A stretch of DNA of 64,000 nt from NCBI GenBank assembly GCA_964633845.1, contig CAZWLA010000001.1:42164-106163 (forward strand), written 5' to 3'. The position numbers and the translations under genes were made by a program. The notes under the pieces are model-generated. The model saw only the letters and a program-made list of their open reading frames with translations. It was not told where the DNA came from and did not search any database. Source of the stretch: JADHTT01 sp964633845 (GTDB taxonomy: Bacteria > Campylobacterota > Campylobacteria > Campylobacterales > Arcobacteraceae). Positions 54,509 through 63,840 of the stretch are shown here, piece by piece (the stretch's first letter is position 1; every line of letters begins with the position of its first letter).

Positions 54509-54811
54509 TTGTATACAATTATCTCTACGCTAATCCTATTTCTTATAGTAGTATTTTCTATACTACTATATTTTAAACTCAAAAAAGAAAATCTTACAAA
54601 ACTACACAATGGAATTTGTCCATCATGTGATGCTACAAAAAAAGAATTTACTAATCCTACAAATGGTATGAAAATACAAGTTGATGTAATTAAAGCAAAA
54701 GTATTACGAAGTGGTGGCTGTAGTGGCACTACAGAGGTAGAATATAAATGTAAAGAGTGTGGTTTTTCTTATGTTAGTAGTGAATATGGTGGAGGCTGTG
54801 GAAGCTGCTAA
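54509..54811 (+). CDS. Small membrane protein with zinc-ribbon-like cysteines
   Basis: The 100-residue product starts at TTG, has one N-terminal membrane helix (about 4-22), then a domain with CPSC (about 37-40), CKEC (about 81-84) and a GGGCGSC end, suggesting one or two metal sites. A ribosome binding site is weak (AGGA further upstream). It lies between dnaK and the convergent hisD. The function is not recognised; it may be co-transcribed with dnaK. Confidence 0.6.
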   Translation: MYTIISTLILFLIVVFSILLYFKLKKENLTKLHNGICPSCDATKKEFTNPTNGMKIQVDVIKAKVLRSGGCSGTTEVEYKCKECGFSYVSSEYGGGCGSC

Positions 54812-54828
54812 TGGCAGCTCTTTTAGCC

Positions 54829-56276
54829 TTATTTACCCAATCTAACCCTTACAGACTCCGCATGTGCTGTTAATCCTTCAGTATCTGCAATAAGTGCACA
54901 CTCTTCACCTATTTCATTGATAGCTTGTTGAGAGAAGCTAATAATTGATGATTTCTTCATAAAGTCTTCTACATTTAGTGGAGAGTAGAACTTTGCGGTT
55001 CCACCAGTTGGCAATGTATGGTTTGGTCCCGCTATATAATCTCCAATAGGTTCAGGTGTATTGTGACCTAAGAAAATTGCTCCAGCATGTTTGATAGCTG
55101 GAAGTAACTCAAATGGATTTGTTGTCATAACTTCTAAATGTTCTGGTGCTATTTCATTCATAAGCTCTATGGCTTTATCCATTGTATCAGTTACTATGAT
55201 ACAACCTCGCTCATCTATTGATTTTTGTGCTATTTCACTTCTTGACAGTTTTGCAAGATAGTTATCTACTTCAATACTTGATTTTTGTGCTATATCTTGT
55301 GAAGTTGTGATTAGAATAGAGCTTGCCATCTCATCATGTTCTGCTTGAGAAAGTAGATCAATAGCAAGATAGTNNNNNNNNNNNNNNNNNNNNNNNNNNN
55401 NNNNNNNNNNNNNNNNNNNNNNNNNNNNNNNNNNNNNNNNNNNNNNNNNNNNNNNNNNNNNNNNNNNNNNNNNGAGCTTGCCATCTCATCATGTTCTGCT
55501 TGAGAAAGTAGATCAATAGCAAGATAGTTTGGCTTTGCAGTTTCATCTGCTAGTATACCAATTTCAGAAGGACCTGCAATCATATCAATATTTACTTCCC
55601 CAAATACAAGCTTTTTAGCTGTTGCTACGAAGATATTTCCAGGACCTGTAATAACATCTACTTTCTTTAGAGTTTCAGTACCATATGCCATAGCTGCAAT
55701 TGCACTAGCCCCTCCAACTTTCATAACAGTTTTAATACCACATAGGTGACAAGCAGCAAGAAGAAGTTCATTTGGTTCATTATCTGGAGTTGGAGTACAC
55801 ACTACAATCTGCTGAACACCAGCAACTTGTGCAGGAATAGCATTCATTAAAAGTGAGCTAGGGTATGCAGCTTTTCCACCAGGAATATACAATCCAGCTC
55901 TATCAACTGCTGTTACTTTTTGACCTAAAATTGTTCCATTATCTTCAAAATCTATCCATGATTTTGGAAGTTGTTTTTCATGATAAGTTTTAATTCTATC
56001 GTGAGCTAAATGTAAAGAATCTCTTAATTTTTTATCAATATTATTATAAGCATTTTCCATATCTTTAGTATCTACAAAAAGATCAGAAGGTGTGTTTGGA
56101 GTCCAATTATCAAACTTTGAAATATGCTGTGATACTGCCTTATCACCATTTTCTATAATATCATCTATAATACCATTTACGATACCACTTACTTGTTTGA
56201 TATCTACTTTTGCACGTCCAAGAATCTCTTTAAATTCTTGATCAAAATTTGTATCTTGTGTATTAATAATTTTCAT
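54829..56276 (-). CDS. hisD: Histidinol dehydrogenase, interrupted by an assembly gap
   Basis: HisD oxidises histidinol to histidine. The gene is split by 100 N (55374-55473). The 55 bases before and after the gap are identical (55319-55373 and 55474-55528), so the gap is an unmerged contig overlap. Removing 155 bases rejoins the frames into a normal protein of about 430 residues: SQAEHDEMAS joins to MASSILITT. Motifs DMIAGPSE, VDVITGPGN and the metal-ligand region SQAEHDE are present, as is GLTAHAESVRVR near the end. The biological gene is probably intact. Confidence 0.93.
55374..55473. other. Assembly gap (100 N) at an unmerged 55-bp contig overlap
   Basis: The gap is exactly 100 N and is flanked by identical 55-base ends. 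This is the signature of adjacent contigs sharing a k-mer-length overlap and joined by scaffolding. No sequence is missing. Confidence 0.95.
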
Positions 56277-56792
56277 TTATTGTGTTGCCTTTAGTATCTC
56301 TTTTATGATTTTTTTAGTTGCTTTATTTTCTACATTAACTATTATGTCTGCACACATTTTATAGTCAATAATTCTTTGATTATAAAGTTCTTTAGCAGCT
56401 TTTATATCTTCTAAAAGAGGTCGTTTTTTTAGTTTTGCTTTTGCATTAGGTGCATCATTTATTCTTTTTAATATGCCATCAAATGATGATTCTAAATATA
56501 TTACTGTACCAATTTTATTAAGGTTTTCTTGTTTATAAAAACCACCACCTGTAGAGATAATAGTGTTTTGAACATTTGATTCGCACCATAAAGCACATTT
56601 TTGCTCACATGCTCTGAAATATGCTTCACCTTCATCACTAAAGATTTTTTTTATTTTTTTATTTTCAATTGATTCTATAATATCATCAGTATCAATTGCA
56701 AAATAATCACTTTTTTTTACCAGTGCTCTTGCAATAGTACCTTTTCCAACACCCATAAATCCAATTAGTATAATATTGTTATTTTTGTGCAT
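56277..56792 (-). CDS. aroK: Shikimate kinase
   Basis: Shikimate kinase acts in the shikimate pathway to aromatic amino acids. The ATG at 56792 (171 residues) is preferred because AAAGGA lies seven bases upstream; an ATG at 56810 would add six residues without a site. Walker A is GFMGVGKGT, followed by the DTDD shikimate-binding aspartates and STGGGF. Its stop is directly next to the hisD start, so aroK and hisD are co-transcribed. Confidence 0.9.
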   Translation of the reverse strand: MHKNNNIILIGFMGVGKGTIARALVKKSDYFAIDTDDIIESIENKKIKKIFSDEGEAYFRACEQKCALWCESNVQNTIISTGGGFYKQENLNKIGTVIYLESSFDGILKRINDAPNAKAKLKKRPLLEDIKAAKELYNQRIIDYKMCADIIVNVENKATKKIIKEILKATQ

Positions 56793-56837
56793 CGTAATTC
56801 CTTTAGTCATTATATTGTGATTATATCTAATAGTCTA

Positions 56838-56874
56838 TAAAAAAAGGTAGATGTCAAATGACACCTACCTTTTA
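56838..56874 (-). terminator. Rho-independent terminator after rplS
   Basis: AAAAGGTAG-A-TGTCA pairs with TGACA-C-CTACCTTTT around AA with one internal mismatch. On the minus strand the T-run follows, so it terminates the trmD-rplS transcript ahead of aroK. Confidence 0.75.
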
Positions 56875-56893
56875 AAAAAGCTGTTTAGAAAAC

Positions 56894-57250
56894 TTATTTT
56901 CTAAGTTCTTTAATCTTAGCTTTTTTACCAGTAAGACCTCTTAAGTAATGTAACTTAGCTCTTCTTACATCTCCACATCTTAGTACTTCAATAGACTTTA
57001 AGCTATCAGAGTAAAGTGGGAAAATTCTCTCAACACCAACACCGTTAGCACCGATTTTTCTAATAGTAAATGTATTTGATACACCTTCACCTTTTAGTGC
57101 AATAACAATACCTTCAAAGTTCTGAACTCTTGTTTTGTTACCTTCTTTAATTTCAACACCAAGTTTTAAAGTATCTCCAGCTCTAAATGATGGGATCTCT
57201 TTAGTTTCCATTTGTGCAGCTTCAAAAGCAGCTATGTATTTGTTTTTCAT
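56894..57250 (-). CDS. rplS: 50S ribosomal protein L19
   Basis: L19 lies at the 30S-50S interface. The 118-residue protein has the conserved IPSFRAGDTLKLGVEIKEG (key FRAGDTLK), RVQNFEGIVIA and the C-terminal RAKLHYLRGLTGKKAKIKE segment. AAAAGGAAG precedes the start. It lies downstream of trmD, the usual partner, and before a terminator. Between trmD and rplS (57251-57338) there is a GC-richer stretch that could form leader structure. Confidence 0.96.
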   Translation of the reverse strand: MKNKYIAAFEAAQMETKEIPSFRAGDTLKLGVEIKEGNKTRVQNFEGIVIALKGEGVSNTFTIRKIGANGVGVERIFPLYSDSLKSIEVLRCGDVRRAKLHYLRGLTGKKAKIKELRK

Positions 57251-57338
57251 CTTTACTTCCTTTTAGTCGGGGGTGCGAAATAACAGTGCCCCATTTGAGA
57301 AACTCGACAGAACTGGGATAAACCCTATGTGGAATTTC

Positions 57339-58004
57339 CTATGGTCTATAATATTTAGTTTTGTATATAGACATTTTGTTTTTTAGGTCGTGAATTTTAC
57401 TATGATTTCCCTTTAATAATTCTGAAGGTACACTTAAACCTTTAAAATTAATTGGTTTTGCAAATGAAGGAGCTTCAAGTTTTCCATCACTATTATAGCT
57501 TTCATCATCTAGTGATTCTTGATTTCCAAGAACACCATCCACATTTCTAGAAATTGCATCAGTCATTATAATAGAAGGTAATTCTCCACCAGTAAGTATA
57601 TACTCCCCCACACTAAATACTTCGTTAGCGTATGTTTCTATTACTCTTTCATCAATACCTTCATATCTACCACTTACAAAAATAATGTTTTTTTTGTTTG
57701 CAAGTCTTACAGCATCTTTTTGATTAAATGGCTTTGCAGCAGCTAAGGGAAATACTATGTATGCATCTGGATTGTTTGATTTGATTTCATCTAAGCAATC
57801 AAATAGTGGTTGACATGTAAGTAGTTGCCCAGCTCCTCCTCCGCATAATGTATCATCAACTTTATTATGTTTATTTGTTGTATAGTCTCTTGGATTAAAA
57901 AACTTTATTGATAATATAGATTTATCTACTGCTCGTTTTAATATTGAATCTTGAAAATATGGTTCAATTAAATTTGGAAATAGTGTTACAAAACTAAATT
58001 TCAT
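57339..58004 (-). CDS. trmD: tRNA (guanine37-N1)-methyltransferase
   Basis: TrmD methylates G37 of several tRNAs to keep the reading frame. The start at 58004 (221 residues) gives the standard MKFSFVTLFPN N-terminus with AAGGAC upstream; a frame reading 17 codons further is inside the AddB-like gene. Motifs CGGGAGQLL, VSGRYEGIDERV, and VGEYILTGGELP (the SAM knot) are present. rimM is not adjacent. Confidence 0.94.
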   Translation of the reverse strand: MKFSFVTLFPNLIEPYFQDSILKRAVDKSILSIKFFNPRDYTTNKHNKVDDTLCGGGAGQLLTCQPLFDCLDEIKSNNPDAYIVFPLAAAKPFNQKDAVRLANKKNIIFVSGRYEGIDERVIETYANEVFSVGEYILTGGELPSIIMTDAISRNVDGVLGNQESLDDESYNSDGKLEAPSFAKPINFKGLSVPSELLKGNHSKIHDLKNKMSIYKTKYYRP

Positions 58005-58012
58005 AGTTGTCC

Positions 58013-60367
58013 TTAATCTCTTTGGCAAAGTATAGTATATGGGCAATATTGACAATCTGACTTTTTTTCACATTTATCAAAAGTAACTTTTGAAGTTTTT
58101 AGTGATTTAAATATCCCATCAAGTTCCACGATCTTATCGTTAATATCTTCTTGTGATAGAATAATACCATTATTTAAATCATAGTATCCTACACCTTTGA
58201 TGTTTTCTTTTCTATTTTTGCAGGCTATAAAATAAAATTCCATTTGAAAATTATTTTTATTATTAATGTAATTTTTTTTAATATCTTTAGCAGATTTATA
58301 ATCTAAAATATAGATATTGTTATCTTTGTCACTATCTATTCTATCAATTGTACCTGTAATATTTATATCATGGTATTTGGTATTGAAGTGATCTTCCACA
58401 CTTTTTATTTTAATACCTTTATTAAATCTTGTTATCTCATTTGCTACAAATTTATCAATTTTTCGTTTGAAAAGCTCTAATTTAAAAACTAAGTAGCTAT
58501 TTGTTTGTTTTTGTTTTGATAACTCTTGAAGTATAGTATATTTTAATTCTTCTTTGCTAGAAAATGAGTTTTGTTTACGATAAATATTTTCAAGAATTGT
58601 ATGTAAAATAGAACCAAATTCAAATCCTTGTGGTTCATATCCAAAGTGATGTTCTTTAATCTTTATGATATTTTTATAATAAAACTTTCTTTTACAATGC
58701 AAAAAAGTTTCTAGTGATGTAGCTGACCAAGTATGTTTGGAGAGATCTATATCTTGTTCTATTAGATTATTAAAATGCGAATAATCTAATGTATTATATA
58801 AAATATGATCAAGTTGCTTTGTTCCATTTTGAATATTATCTACATCTTTAAATAATATAGAGCCAAATCTACTTAAAGCTGATGAATCATTTTGCACAAA
58901 ACTAACATATATATGATCAGCTTTTTGTAGTAGTTGATCATAATAATATATTTGTAGATTTTGTCTATCCTGTGTAGTTGGTAGCTTGGCTAATTTTTTT
59001 ATATTTGAGGATAGAAATTTATCTTTTGTACTTCTTTTGGGTACTATATCATCATTAAAATCACAGATGATTACACCTTTGAAATTTATAGCTCTTGTTT
59101 CAAGTAGACCCATAACCGTTACTTTACCACCTCTTGTATCATCTACGGTCATACTATTTAGTTTTTGAATTAATATTTTGAAAATATCTTTTGTTTTAAT
59201 ATTAAGTTTATTATTGATGAAAACATTTTGAATAGAATATATTATTTTTTCATACTTCTTTAAAATATCTTCATTGGATTCACATATTTTAATATATGCA
59301 GTAAATTTATCAAAAATATCAAATGAAATTGTATTATGCCAATTTGATTTAAGTAGATTTAAAATATCCATATCAGTATTTAAAAATAATAATTTATCAA
59401 AATATTGTGAATCTTGATCATTTAGATATCTTGCTATTGAGCTGGTGATTTGATATGTAGTAGAATCTTTAATATCATAACCCATAGCAAAGTTAAAATA
59501 ATGTTCATTATCAAATCTTTTTAAATATGAAGCAAACTGTTCATCTGGTAAAACTACTACAATATCTTCTGCTTGAATGTTTTTCTTCTCTATAAGTTCA
59601 TATATTGAATGCTTTATAAATGCAATTTGTGATAGTTTTAGATTAAATGAATTGATTGTAGCATCATATTTTATATTATTAATTTTTTCTTTGGATAGTA
59701 TAATGTTGTTACTATAATCTATATGATATCTATTATTTAATTCTAAGTTTAGGTTTTTGTTATTAATTTGTTGAATTGATTTTTTGTTAAATTGATTGTA
59801 TTCAAATTTTAAAGTTGTGCTTGTAAAGCTTGATATTTGTTCTATAATACTATGTTCAAAATTACTTAAATACCCTTCTAAATAAATATCTATTTGCTCA
59901 AAAGAAGTTATATACTCTTTATTTATGCTATATTCAGAAGTGATATTTATTTTATCAACAAGTTTATGTTGATCTAAAATTCTGATATAGTTTTTTTTTA
60001 CTTGCTTTAAAATCTCTAAATGTTCAGTATAAAAAGAGTAACTATCATATTGTTCTAAATCAGCTATATTTATATTTTCAGCACTAAGTTCACATAAAAA
60101 TCTAAAGATCCAATCACTTTGCTTGAAAAATTCACTAAAATTTCTACTTATTTGTAGATTATTAAATTGTTTAAAATTTGTAGCTTCTTGAAGATATAAT
60201 ATCTTTAGGTCATCATCTATATACTTTTTATTAGATATTAAAATAGAATTTTTAAAAAGTTCATCAATAGTAATTGTTTTAGGAAGTAAAGTATTTTTAG
60301 ACTTAGAAGAATTAATATATTCTCGTATGGCTCTACTTGTAGGAAAGACTAGTAGTCTATTGTGCAC
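58013..60367 (-). CDS. addB: AddB-like PD-(D/E)XK nuclease/helicase-like protein
   Basis: The 784-residue protein resembles the AddB subunit of AddAB recombination nucleases. The C-terminal region (about 560-784) has TWSATSLETFLHCKRKFYY, FGSILHTILENIY, GTIDRIDSDKDNNIYILDYKSAK (nuclease D...DYK) and a final CEKKSDCQYCPYTILC that supplies the Fe-S cysteines. The N-terminus (FPTSRAIREYI) is where helicase-like AddB proteins carry a degenerate Walker region; no intact Walker A is seen. It starts at GTG and overlaps hemH by 11 bases. An addA partner is not in this window. Confidence 0.82.
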   Translation of the reverse strand: MHNRLLVFPTSRAIREYINSSKSKNTLLPKTITIDELFKNSILISNKKYIDDDLKILYLQEATNFKQFNNLQISRNFSEFFKQSDWIFRFLCELSAENINIADLEQYDSYSFYTEHLEILKQVKKNYIRILDQHKLVDKINITSEYSINKEYITSFEQIDIYLEGYLSNFEHSIIEQISSFTSTTLKFEYNQFNKKSIQQINNKNLNLELNNRYHIDYSNNIILSKEKINNIKYDATINSFNLKLSQIAFIKHSIYELIEKKNIQAEDIVVVLPDEQFASYLKRFDNEHYFNFAMGYDIKDSTTYQITSSIARYLNDQDSQYFDKLLFLNTDMDILNLLKSNWHNTISFDIFDKFTAYIKICESNEDILKKYEKIIYSIQNVFINNKLNIKTKDIFKILIQKLNSMTVDDTRGGKVTVMGLLETRAINFKGVIICDFNDDIVPKRSTKDKFLSSNIKKLAKLPTTQDRQNLQIYYYDQLLQKADHIYVSFVQNDSSALSRFGSILFKDVDNIQNGTKQLDHILYNTLDYSHFNNLIEQDIDLSKHTWSATSLETFLHCKRKFYYKNIIKIKEHHFGYEPQGFEFGSILHTILENIYRKQNSFSSKEELKYTILQELSKQKQTNSYLVFKLELFKRKIDKFVANEITRFNKGIKIKSVEDHFNTKYHDINITGTIDRIDSDKDNNIYILDYKSAKDIKKNYINNKNNFQMEFYFIACKNRKENIKGVGYYDLNNGIILSQEDINDKIVELDGIFKSLKTSKVTFDKCEKKSDCQYCPYTILCQRD

Positions 60368-61286
60368 TAATAACCTTTGATAGCATCTGTACTACACTAT
60401 CCTTATCATTTGGACAGCTGCAAACTTGATACTCTTTAATACCTAAGTTGCTTGCTATCTCTTCATATTCAATTGATAGTTCAAAGTCTGTTTCAGAATT
60501 TTCAATCATAAATGAAATAGGATAAATAAGTACTTTCTCATCTTTAAATTTTATTAGCGCATCATCTAGACTTGGTTCAAGCCATTTCATAGGACCTACT
60601 TTTGATTGATATGCTAAGCTAATTGATTTAAATTTAGCACCTTTAGATGCCAATTTTTGTTTGATAAGTTCAACATGTTCTTGCGTTTGTATTTGATATG
60701 GATCGCCATTGTCTACTATTTTTTGAGGTAAGCCATGGGCTGAAAATACTAGATTGATATCATTTTGTTCACTATGTTTCTCTATAATTTCATCACTTAT
60801 AAGATCATTTAAATCATCATTTGTATAGAAATGTTCAATAATTTTAATATTAAACTCTCCATCAGCTACATCTATAAAGTCTTCTATACTTGATTTAGTT
60901 GTGGTGCTTGAGTATTGTGGATAAAGTGGTAGTAGTATAACCTCTTTTATGTTAGCTTGTTTTAATTTTATGATTGCATCACTAGCAAATGGTTTTGTAT
61001 ATCTCATTGCTGTAGTAATAAGGTAATTAGGCAATCTTTCTTGAAGTTTAGTTAAAAGTGAATCTGTAATTTTGTGAAGTGGAGATGTCCCACCGATTGC
61101 TTCATAATTTTCCCATGCTTCATCAAGTCTAGATTTTGATATATAAGATGCAAGATTTGATCTTATAAAATCACTTTTCATTGTTAAAATATTTTTATCA
61201 TTAAACATATTTATTAGAAACTCATAAAGTTCATCTTTACTTCTAGCAGCTCCCATATTTAATAGTATTATTGCTTTATTTGTCAT
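60357..61286 (-). CDS. hemH: Ferrochelatase
   Basis: HemH inserts iron into protoporphyrin IX to make haem, needed by the many cytochromes here. The 309-residue protein has ILLNMGAARS at the N-terminus, the LLPLYPQYSSTTT core and the active-site VFSAHGLPQKIV with its conserved His. Length fits the family (about 300-320). It starts next to the ABC ATPase stop and overlaps the AddB-like gene by 11 bases. Confidence 0.94.
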   Translation of the reverse strand: MTNKAIILLNMGAARSKDELYEFLINMFNDKNILTMKSDFIRSNLASYISKSRLDEAWENYEAIGGTSPLHKITDSLLTKLQERLPNYLITTAMRYTKPFASDAIIKLKQANIKEVILLPLYPQYSSTTTKSSIEDFIDVADGEFNIKIIEHFYTNDDLNDLISDEIIEKHSEQNDINLVFSAHGLPQKIVDNGDPYQIQTQEHVELIKQKLASKGAKFKSISLAYQSKVGPMKWLEPSLDDALIKFKDEKVLIYPISFMIENSETDFELSIEYEEIASNLGIKEYQVCSCPNDKDSVVQMLSKVISAQ

Positions 61287-61868
61287 TTAGCCTTTATCCT
61301 CTAATCGTATTACTTTATCACTACACCAAGATGCTAAATGTTCATCATGTGTAATTAATAATATAGCAAATCTATCTAAAAACTTGACTAAGAGTTGCAT
61401 CACTTCAAGTGCTATTACATTATCTAGTGCAGATGTTGGCTCATCTGCTAAAAGTAAATCTGGTTTCATAAGTAAACTTCTTAATATTGAACATCGTTGT
61501 AGTTGTCCACCACTTAATTGGTGTGGTTTATTTTTTAATAGATTTTGATCTAAAGATAGATGTTTACATAAATAATCTAGTTCATTAGTATCATCCACTA
61601 CATCTAATATCTGATTTATAATAGAGAATGATGGATGAAATGAATTATATGGATCTTGATATATAGAGCTTAACTTTGCAACTTCTATAGTACCACTTAT
61701 TGGTTTTAAGTTGTTAGTAATAAGTTCAAAAAGTGTTGATTTTCCAGATCCGCTAGCCCCTACTATTGTCACGATTTCGCCACTATTAATAGAAAGTGAA
61801 AATTTTTCATAGATAAGATTATTTTTTGTATAGCCAAATGTTAGATTATTAATATCAAGTAGTTTCAA
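61287..61868 (-). CDS. Orphan ABC transporter ATP-binding protein
   Basis: The 193-residue protein is a compact ABC ATPase with Walker A GASGSGKST (about 37-45), signature LSGGQLQR, Walker B LLLADEPTSAL and the H-loop ITHDEH. It resembles the ATPases of peptide/nickel uptake systems but is short (these usually have 250-330 residues) and has no adjacent permease or binding protein. The start is TTG. It may energise a permease encoded elsewhere, or the locus is a remnant. Confidence 0.8.
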   Translation of the reverse strand: MKLLDINNLTFGYTKNNLIYEKFSLSINSGEIVTIVGASGSGKSTLFELITNNLKPISGTIEVAKLSSIYQDPYNSFHPSFSIINQILDVVDDTNELDYLCKHLSLDQNLLKNKPHQLSGGQLQRCSILRSLLMKPDLLLADEPTSALDNVIALEVMQLLVKFLDRFAILLITHDEHLASWCSDKVIRLEDKG

Positions 61869-61877
61869 TTTTACCCA

Positions 61878-61920
61878 TTTTTTATATTATTTTATATTAT
61901 TTTATAATTATTTTAAATTA
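61878..61920. promoter_or_regulatory. Helically phased T-tracts upstream of a cytochrome gene
   Basis: Four TTTT tracts recur every 10-11 bases (TTTTATATTA twice, then TTTTATAATTA and TTTTAAATTA). Such phasing predicts bent DNA or an UP-like element ahead of the cytochrome promoter. Confidence 0.4.
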
Positions 61921-61983
61921 TATCTAACAAGATTTAAAGTTTACTATGATAGTATATGAGTAACTATTTAAAAGGAGATTAAT

Positions 61984-62256
61984 ATGAAAAAAATTGTATT
62001 AGGTACATTAGTATTAGGTGTTGCAGCATTTGCAGCAGTAAATTTAGGAGCATGTAAAGGTTGTCATGGTGCAAACTTTGAAAAGAAAGCATTAGGTAAA
62101 TCTAAAATTGTTTCTGATATGACTAAAGCTGAAGTTAATGAAGCAATGGTTGGATACAAAAATGGTACTTACGGTGGAGCTATGAAAGGTCTTATGAAAG
62201 GTCAGGTTGCTAAGTATTCTGAAGCTGAATTAAAATCTACAGGTCTTGGTAAATAA
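61984..62256 (+). CDS. Small exported monohaem cytochrome c
   Basis: The 90-residue protein has a signal peptide (about 1-20, VLGVAAFAA) and one haem site CKGCH (about 24-28), directly followed by GANFEKKALGKS. Methionines later in the chain (GAMKGLMKG) offer the second axial ligand. It resembles the small class I cytochromes c553 of Campylobacterota. AAAAGGAG precedes the ATG. It is complete and ends just before a 100-N gap. It likely shuttles electrons in the periplasm. Confidence 0.87.
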   Translation: MKKIVLGTLVLGVAAFAAVNLGACKGCHGANFEKKALGKSKIVSDMTKAEVNEAMVGYKNGTYGGAMKGLMKGQVAKYSEAELKSTGLGK

Positions 62257-62259
62257 TTA

Positions 62260-62359
62260 NNNNNNNNNNNNNNNNNNNNNNNNNNNNNNNNNNNNNNNNN
62301 NNNNNNNNNNNNNNNNNNNNNNNNNNNNNNNNNNNNNNNNNNNNNNNNNNNNNNNNNNN
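62260..62359. other. Assembly gap (100 N) that removes the 3' part of hemC
   Basis: Unlike the gap in hisD, the flanks are not identical. About 100 codons of hemC are absent, so the true gap is probably about 300 bases or more and the 100 N is a placeholder. Confidence 0.85.
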
Positions 62360-62995
62360 TACTTTGTCATTATTTGCAACTATTTCAATACCTAAAGCAG
62401 CTTGCCCCATAGGTGGTATCATAAGTGCAAGTGGTAATTTTTCTACATAAGGGATATCTTTAAGTAGATCTAATCTATCAAGTCCAATAAATGCTAATAT
62501 AATAGCATCGTATTGTGCTTCTTTTAATTTTCGAAGCCTTGTATTTACATTTCCTCTAAGATCTTTAACTACTAAATCAGGTCGTAAGCTTAGAAGTTGC
62601 ATTCTTCTTCTTAGACTTGTAGTACCAACTACAGCACCTTGTGGTAGTTCATCAATGCTAGGATAGATATGAGATAAAAATACATCACTTTGATCTTGTC
62701 TTTGTGTAATAGATGAAAGTTCTAGACCTTCTGGTATATAAGTTGGAACATCTTTTAGACTATGTACAGCCATATGTGCCTCACCTGCTAGCATTGCATC
62801 TTCCAGTTCTTTTGTAAAGTGTCCTTTACCACCAATAAGTGCTAAAGGTTTATCTAATACCTTATCGCCATTACTTACAATAATATTTAATTCAACTTCA
62901 ATATCAGGAAAAGATTTTTCTATTCGTCCTTTTACATGATATGCTTGCCAAAGTGCAAGATCACTTGCTCTAGTAGCTATTATTAATTTTTCCAT
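62360..62995 (-). CDS. hemC: Porphobilinogen deaminase, C-terminal part missing in the assembly gap
   Basis: HemC polymerises four porphobilinogens into hydroxymethylbilane. The visible 212 residues contain the standard N-terminus IATRASDLALWQA, the AVHSLKDVPT motif, GTTSLRRRMQLL and LRGNVNTRLRKL. Full HemC has about 305-315 residues; the missing C-terminus holds the cysteine that binds the dipyrromethane cofactor. The truncation is caused by the 100-N gap, not a mutation. It overlaps the upstream thiol-protein gene by one base. Confidence 0.9.
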
Positions 62996-63840
62996 TATTT
63001 TATATCCTTGAATTTTTTTCTTGATCTATCTATTTGTCCATTGATAAATATTGTAGGTGTTCCCTCTACAAGTATGTCTGAACCAAGTTTTACATCTTGT
63101 TTAACCTCTTTGATTATCTTTTGTGCAGAGATTTGTTTTGTTGTTATTTTTGTATTTAGTACATCATTTATAGCATTTAGTATAATACTAGTATCTTTTT
63201 CATCAACATCAAATTTTTTCTCAAATTTGGCATGATATATATTTTGCACTATATTTTTAACTCCATTATGTTGTGCTACAGCCATTGCCTTTGTAATTGT
63301 ATCAGCAGCTGGATGTAATCTTAGAAGTGGAAAATGGTAGTAATATAGTGCAATATTATCACTATTTTTCTCTACATGACGAATAACTTCTGGTATATAC
63401 TCTAAACAAAATGGACATAAAGGATCTGAAAATATAACTATCTTATTTTTAGCATTTTTATTACCAGCTATTAAATGCTCGTCATTATAGTATGAGTTTG
63501 GAACCTTTGGAGATAAGAAGTCCTTATAGCTTCTACCATTTTTAACATTTCTAAGTTCTCCTGTGATAGCTTGACCATTTGTAAATACTGTATCTTTGAT
63601 AGAAAATTCTTTTTTATCATCTAATTGTAACTTTAATTGAAGTACATATCCTGTCCAATCTTTAAGTGGTAGTTTTTGTTTTAAAAATATTTCTACATTT
63701 TTAACTTCATATCTTCCACTTGCTTCAACTCTATGCTTTTCATATTTTAATACTTTTGCATCAATTGTATTTGTATCTTTTGCAAGACTACTAATGCTTA
63801 ATAGACTTATTATCGTCAATAATTTCAACATCAATGACAT
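62995..63840 (-). CDS. Exported DsbC/DsbG-like thiol:disulfide protein
   Basis: The protein has a signal peptide (KLLTIISLLSISSLA), an N-terminal beta-rich domain (about 30-130) and a C-terminal thioredoxin fold with CPFC in FSDPLCPFCLEY and a cis-proline in VEGTPTIFINGQ. It resembles the DsbC/DsbG or Helicobacter HP0231 group. Three ATG codons stand in a row; AAAAAGGGG is best spaced for the third (63840, 281 residues). It may fold or repair periplasmic thiol proteins. hemC follows at once. Confidence 0.8.
   Translation of the reverse strand: MSLMLKLLTIISLLSISSLAKDTNTIDAKVLKYEKHRVEASGRYEVKNVEIFLKQKLPLKDWTGYVLQLKLQLDDKKEFSIKDTVFTNGQAITGELRNVKNGRSYKDFLSPKVPNSYYNDEHLIAGNKNAKNKIVIFSDPLCPFCLEYIPEVIRHVEKNSDNIALYYYHFPLLRLHPAADTITKAMAVAQHNGVKNIVQNIYHAKFEKKFDVDEKDTSIILNAINDVLNTKITTKQISAQKIIKEVKQDVKLGSDILVEGTPTIFINGQIDRSRKKFKDIK

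Noticed and set aside
55311..56276. hisD as a pseudogene or a duplicated gene
   Set aside because: The break coincides with an N block flanked by identical 55-base ends; the joined frame is intact.
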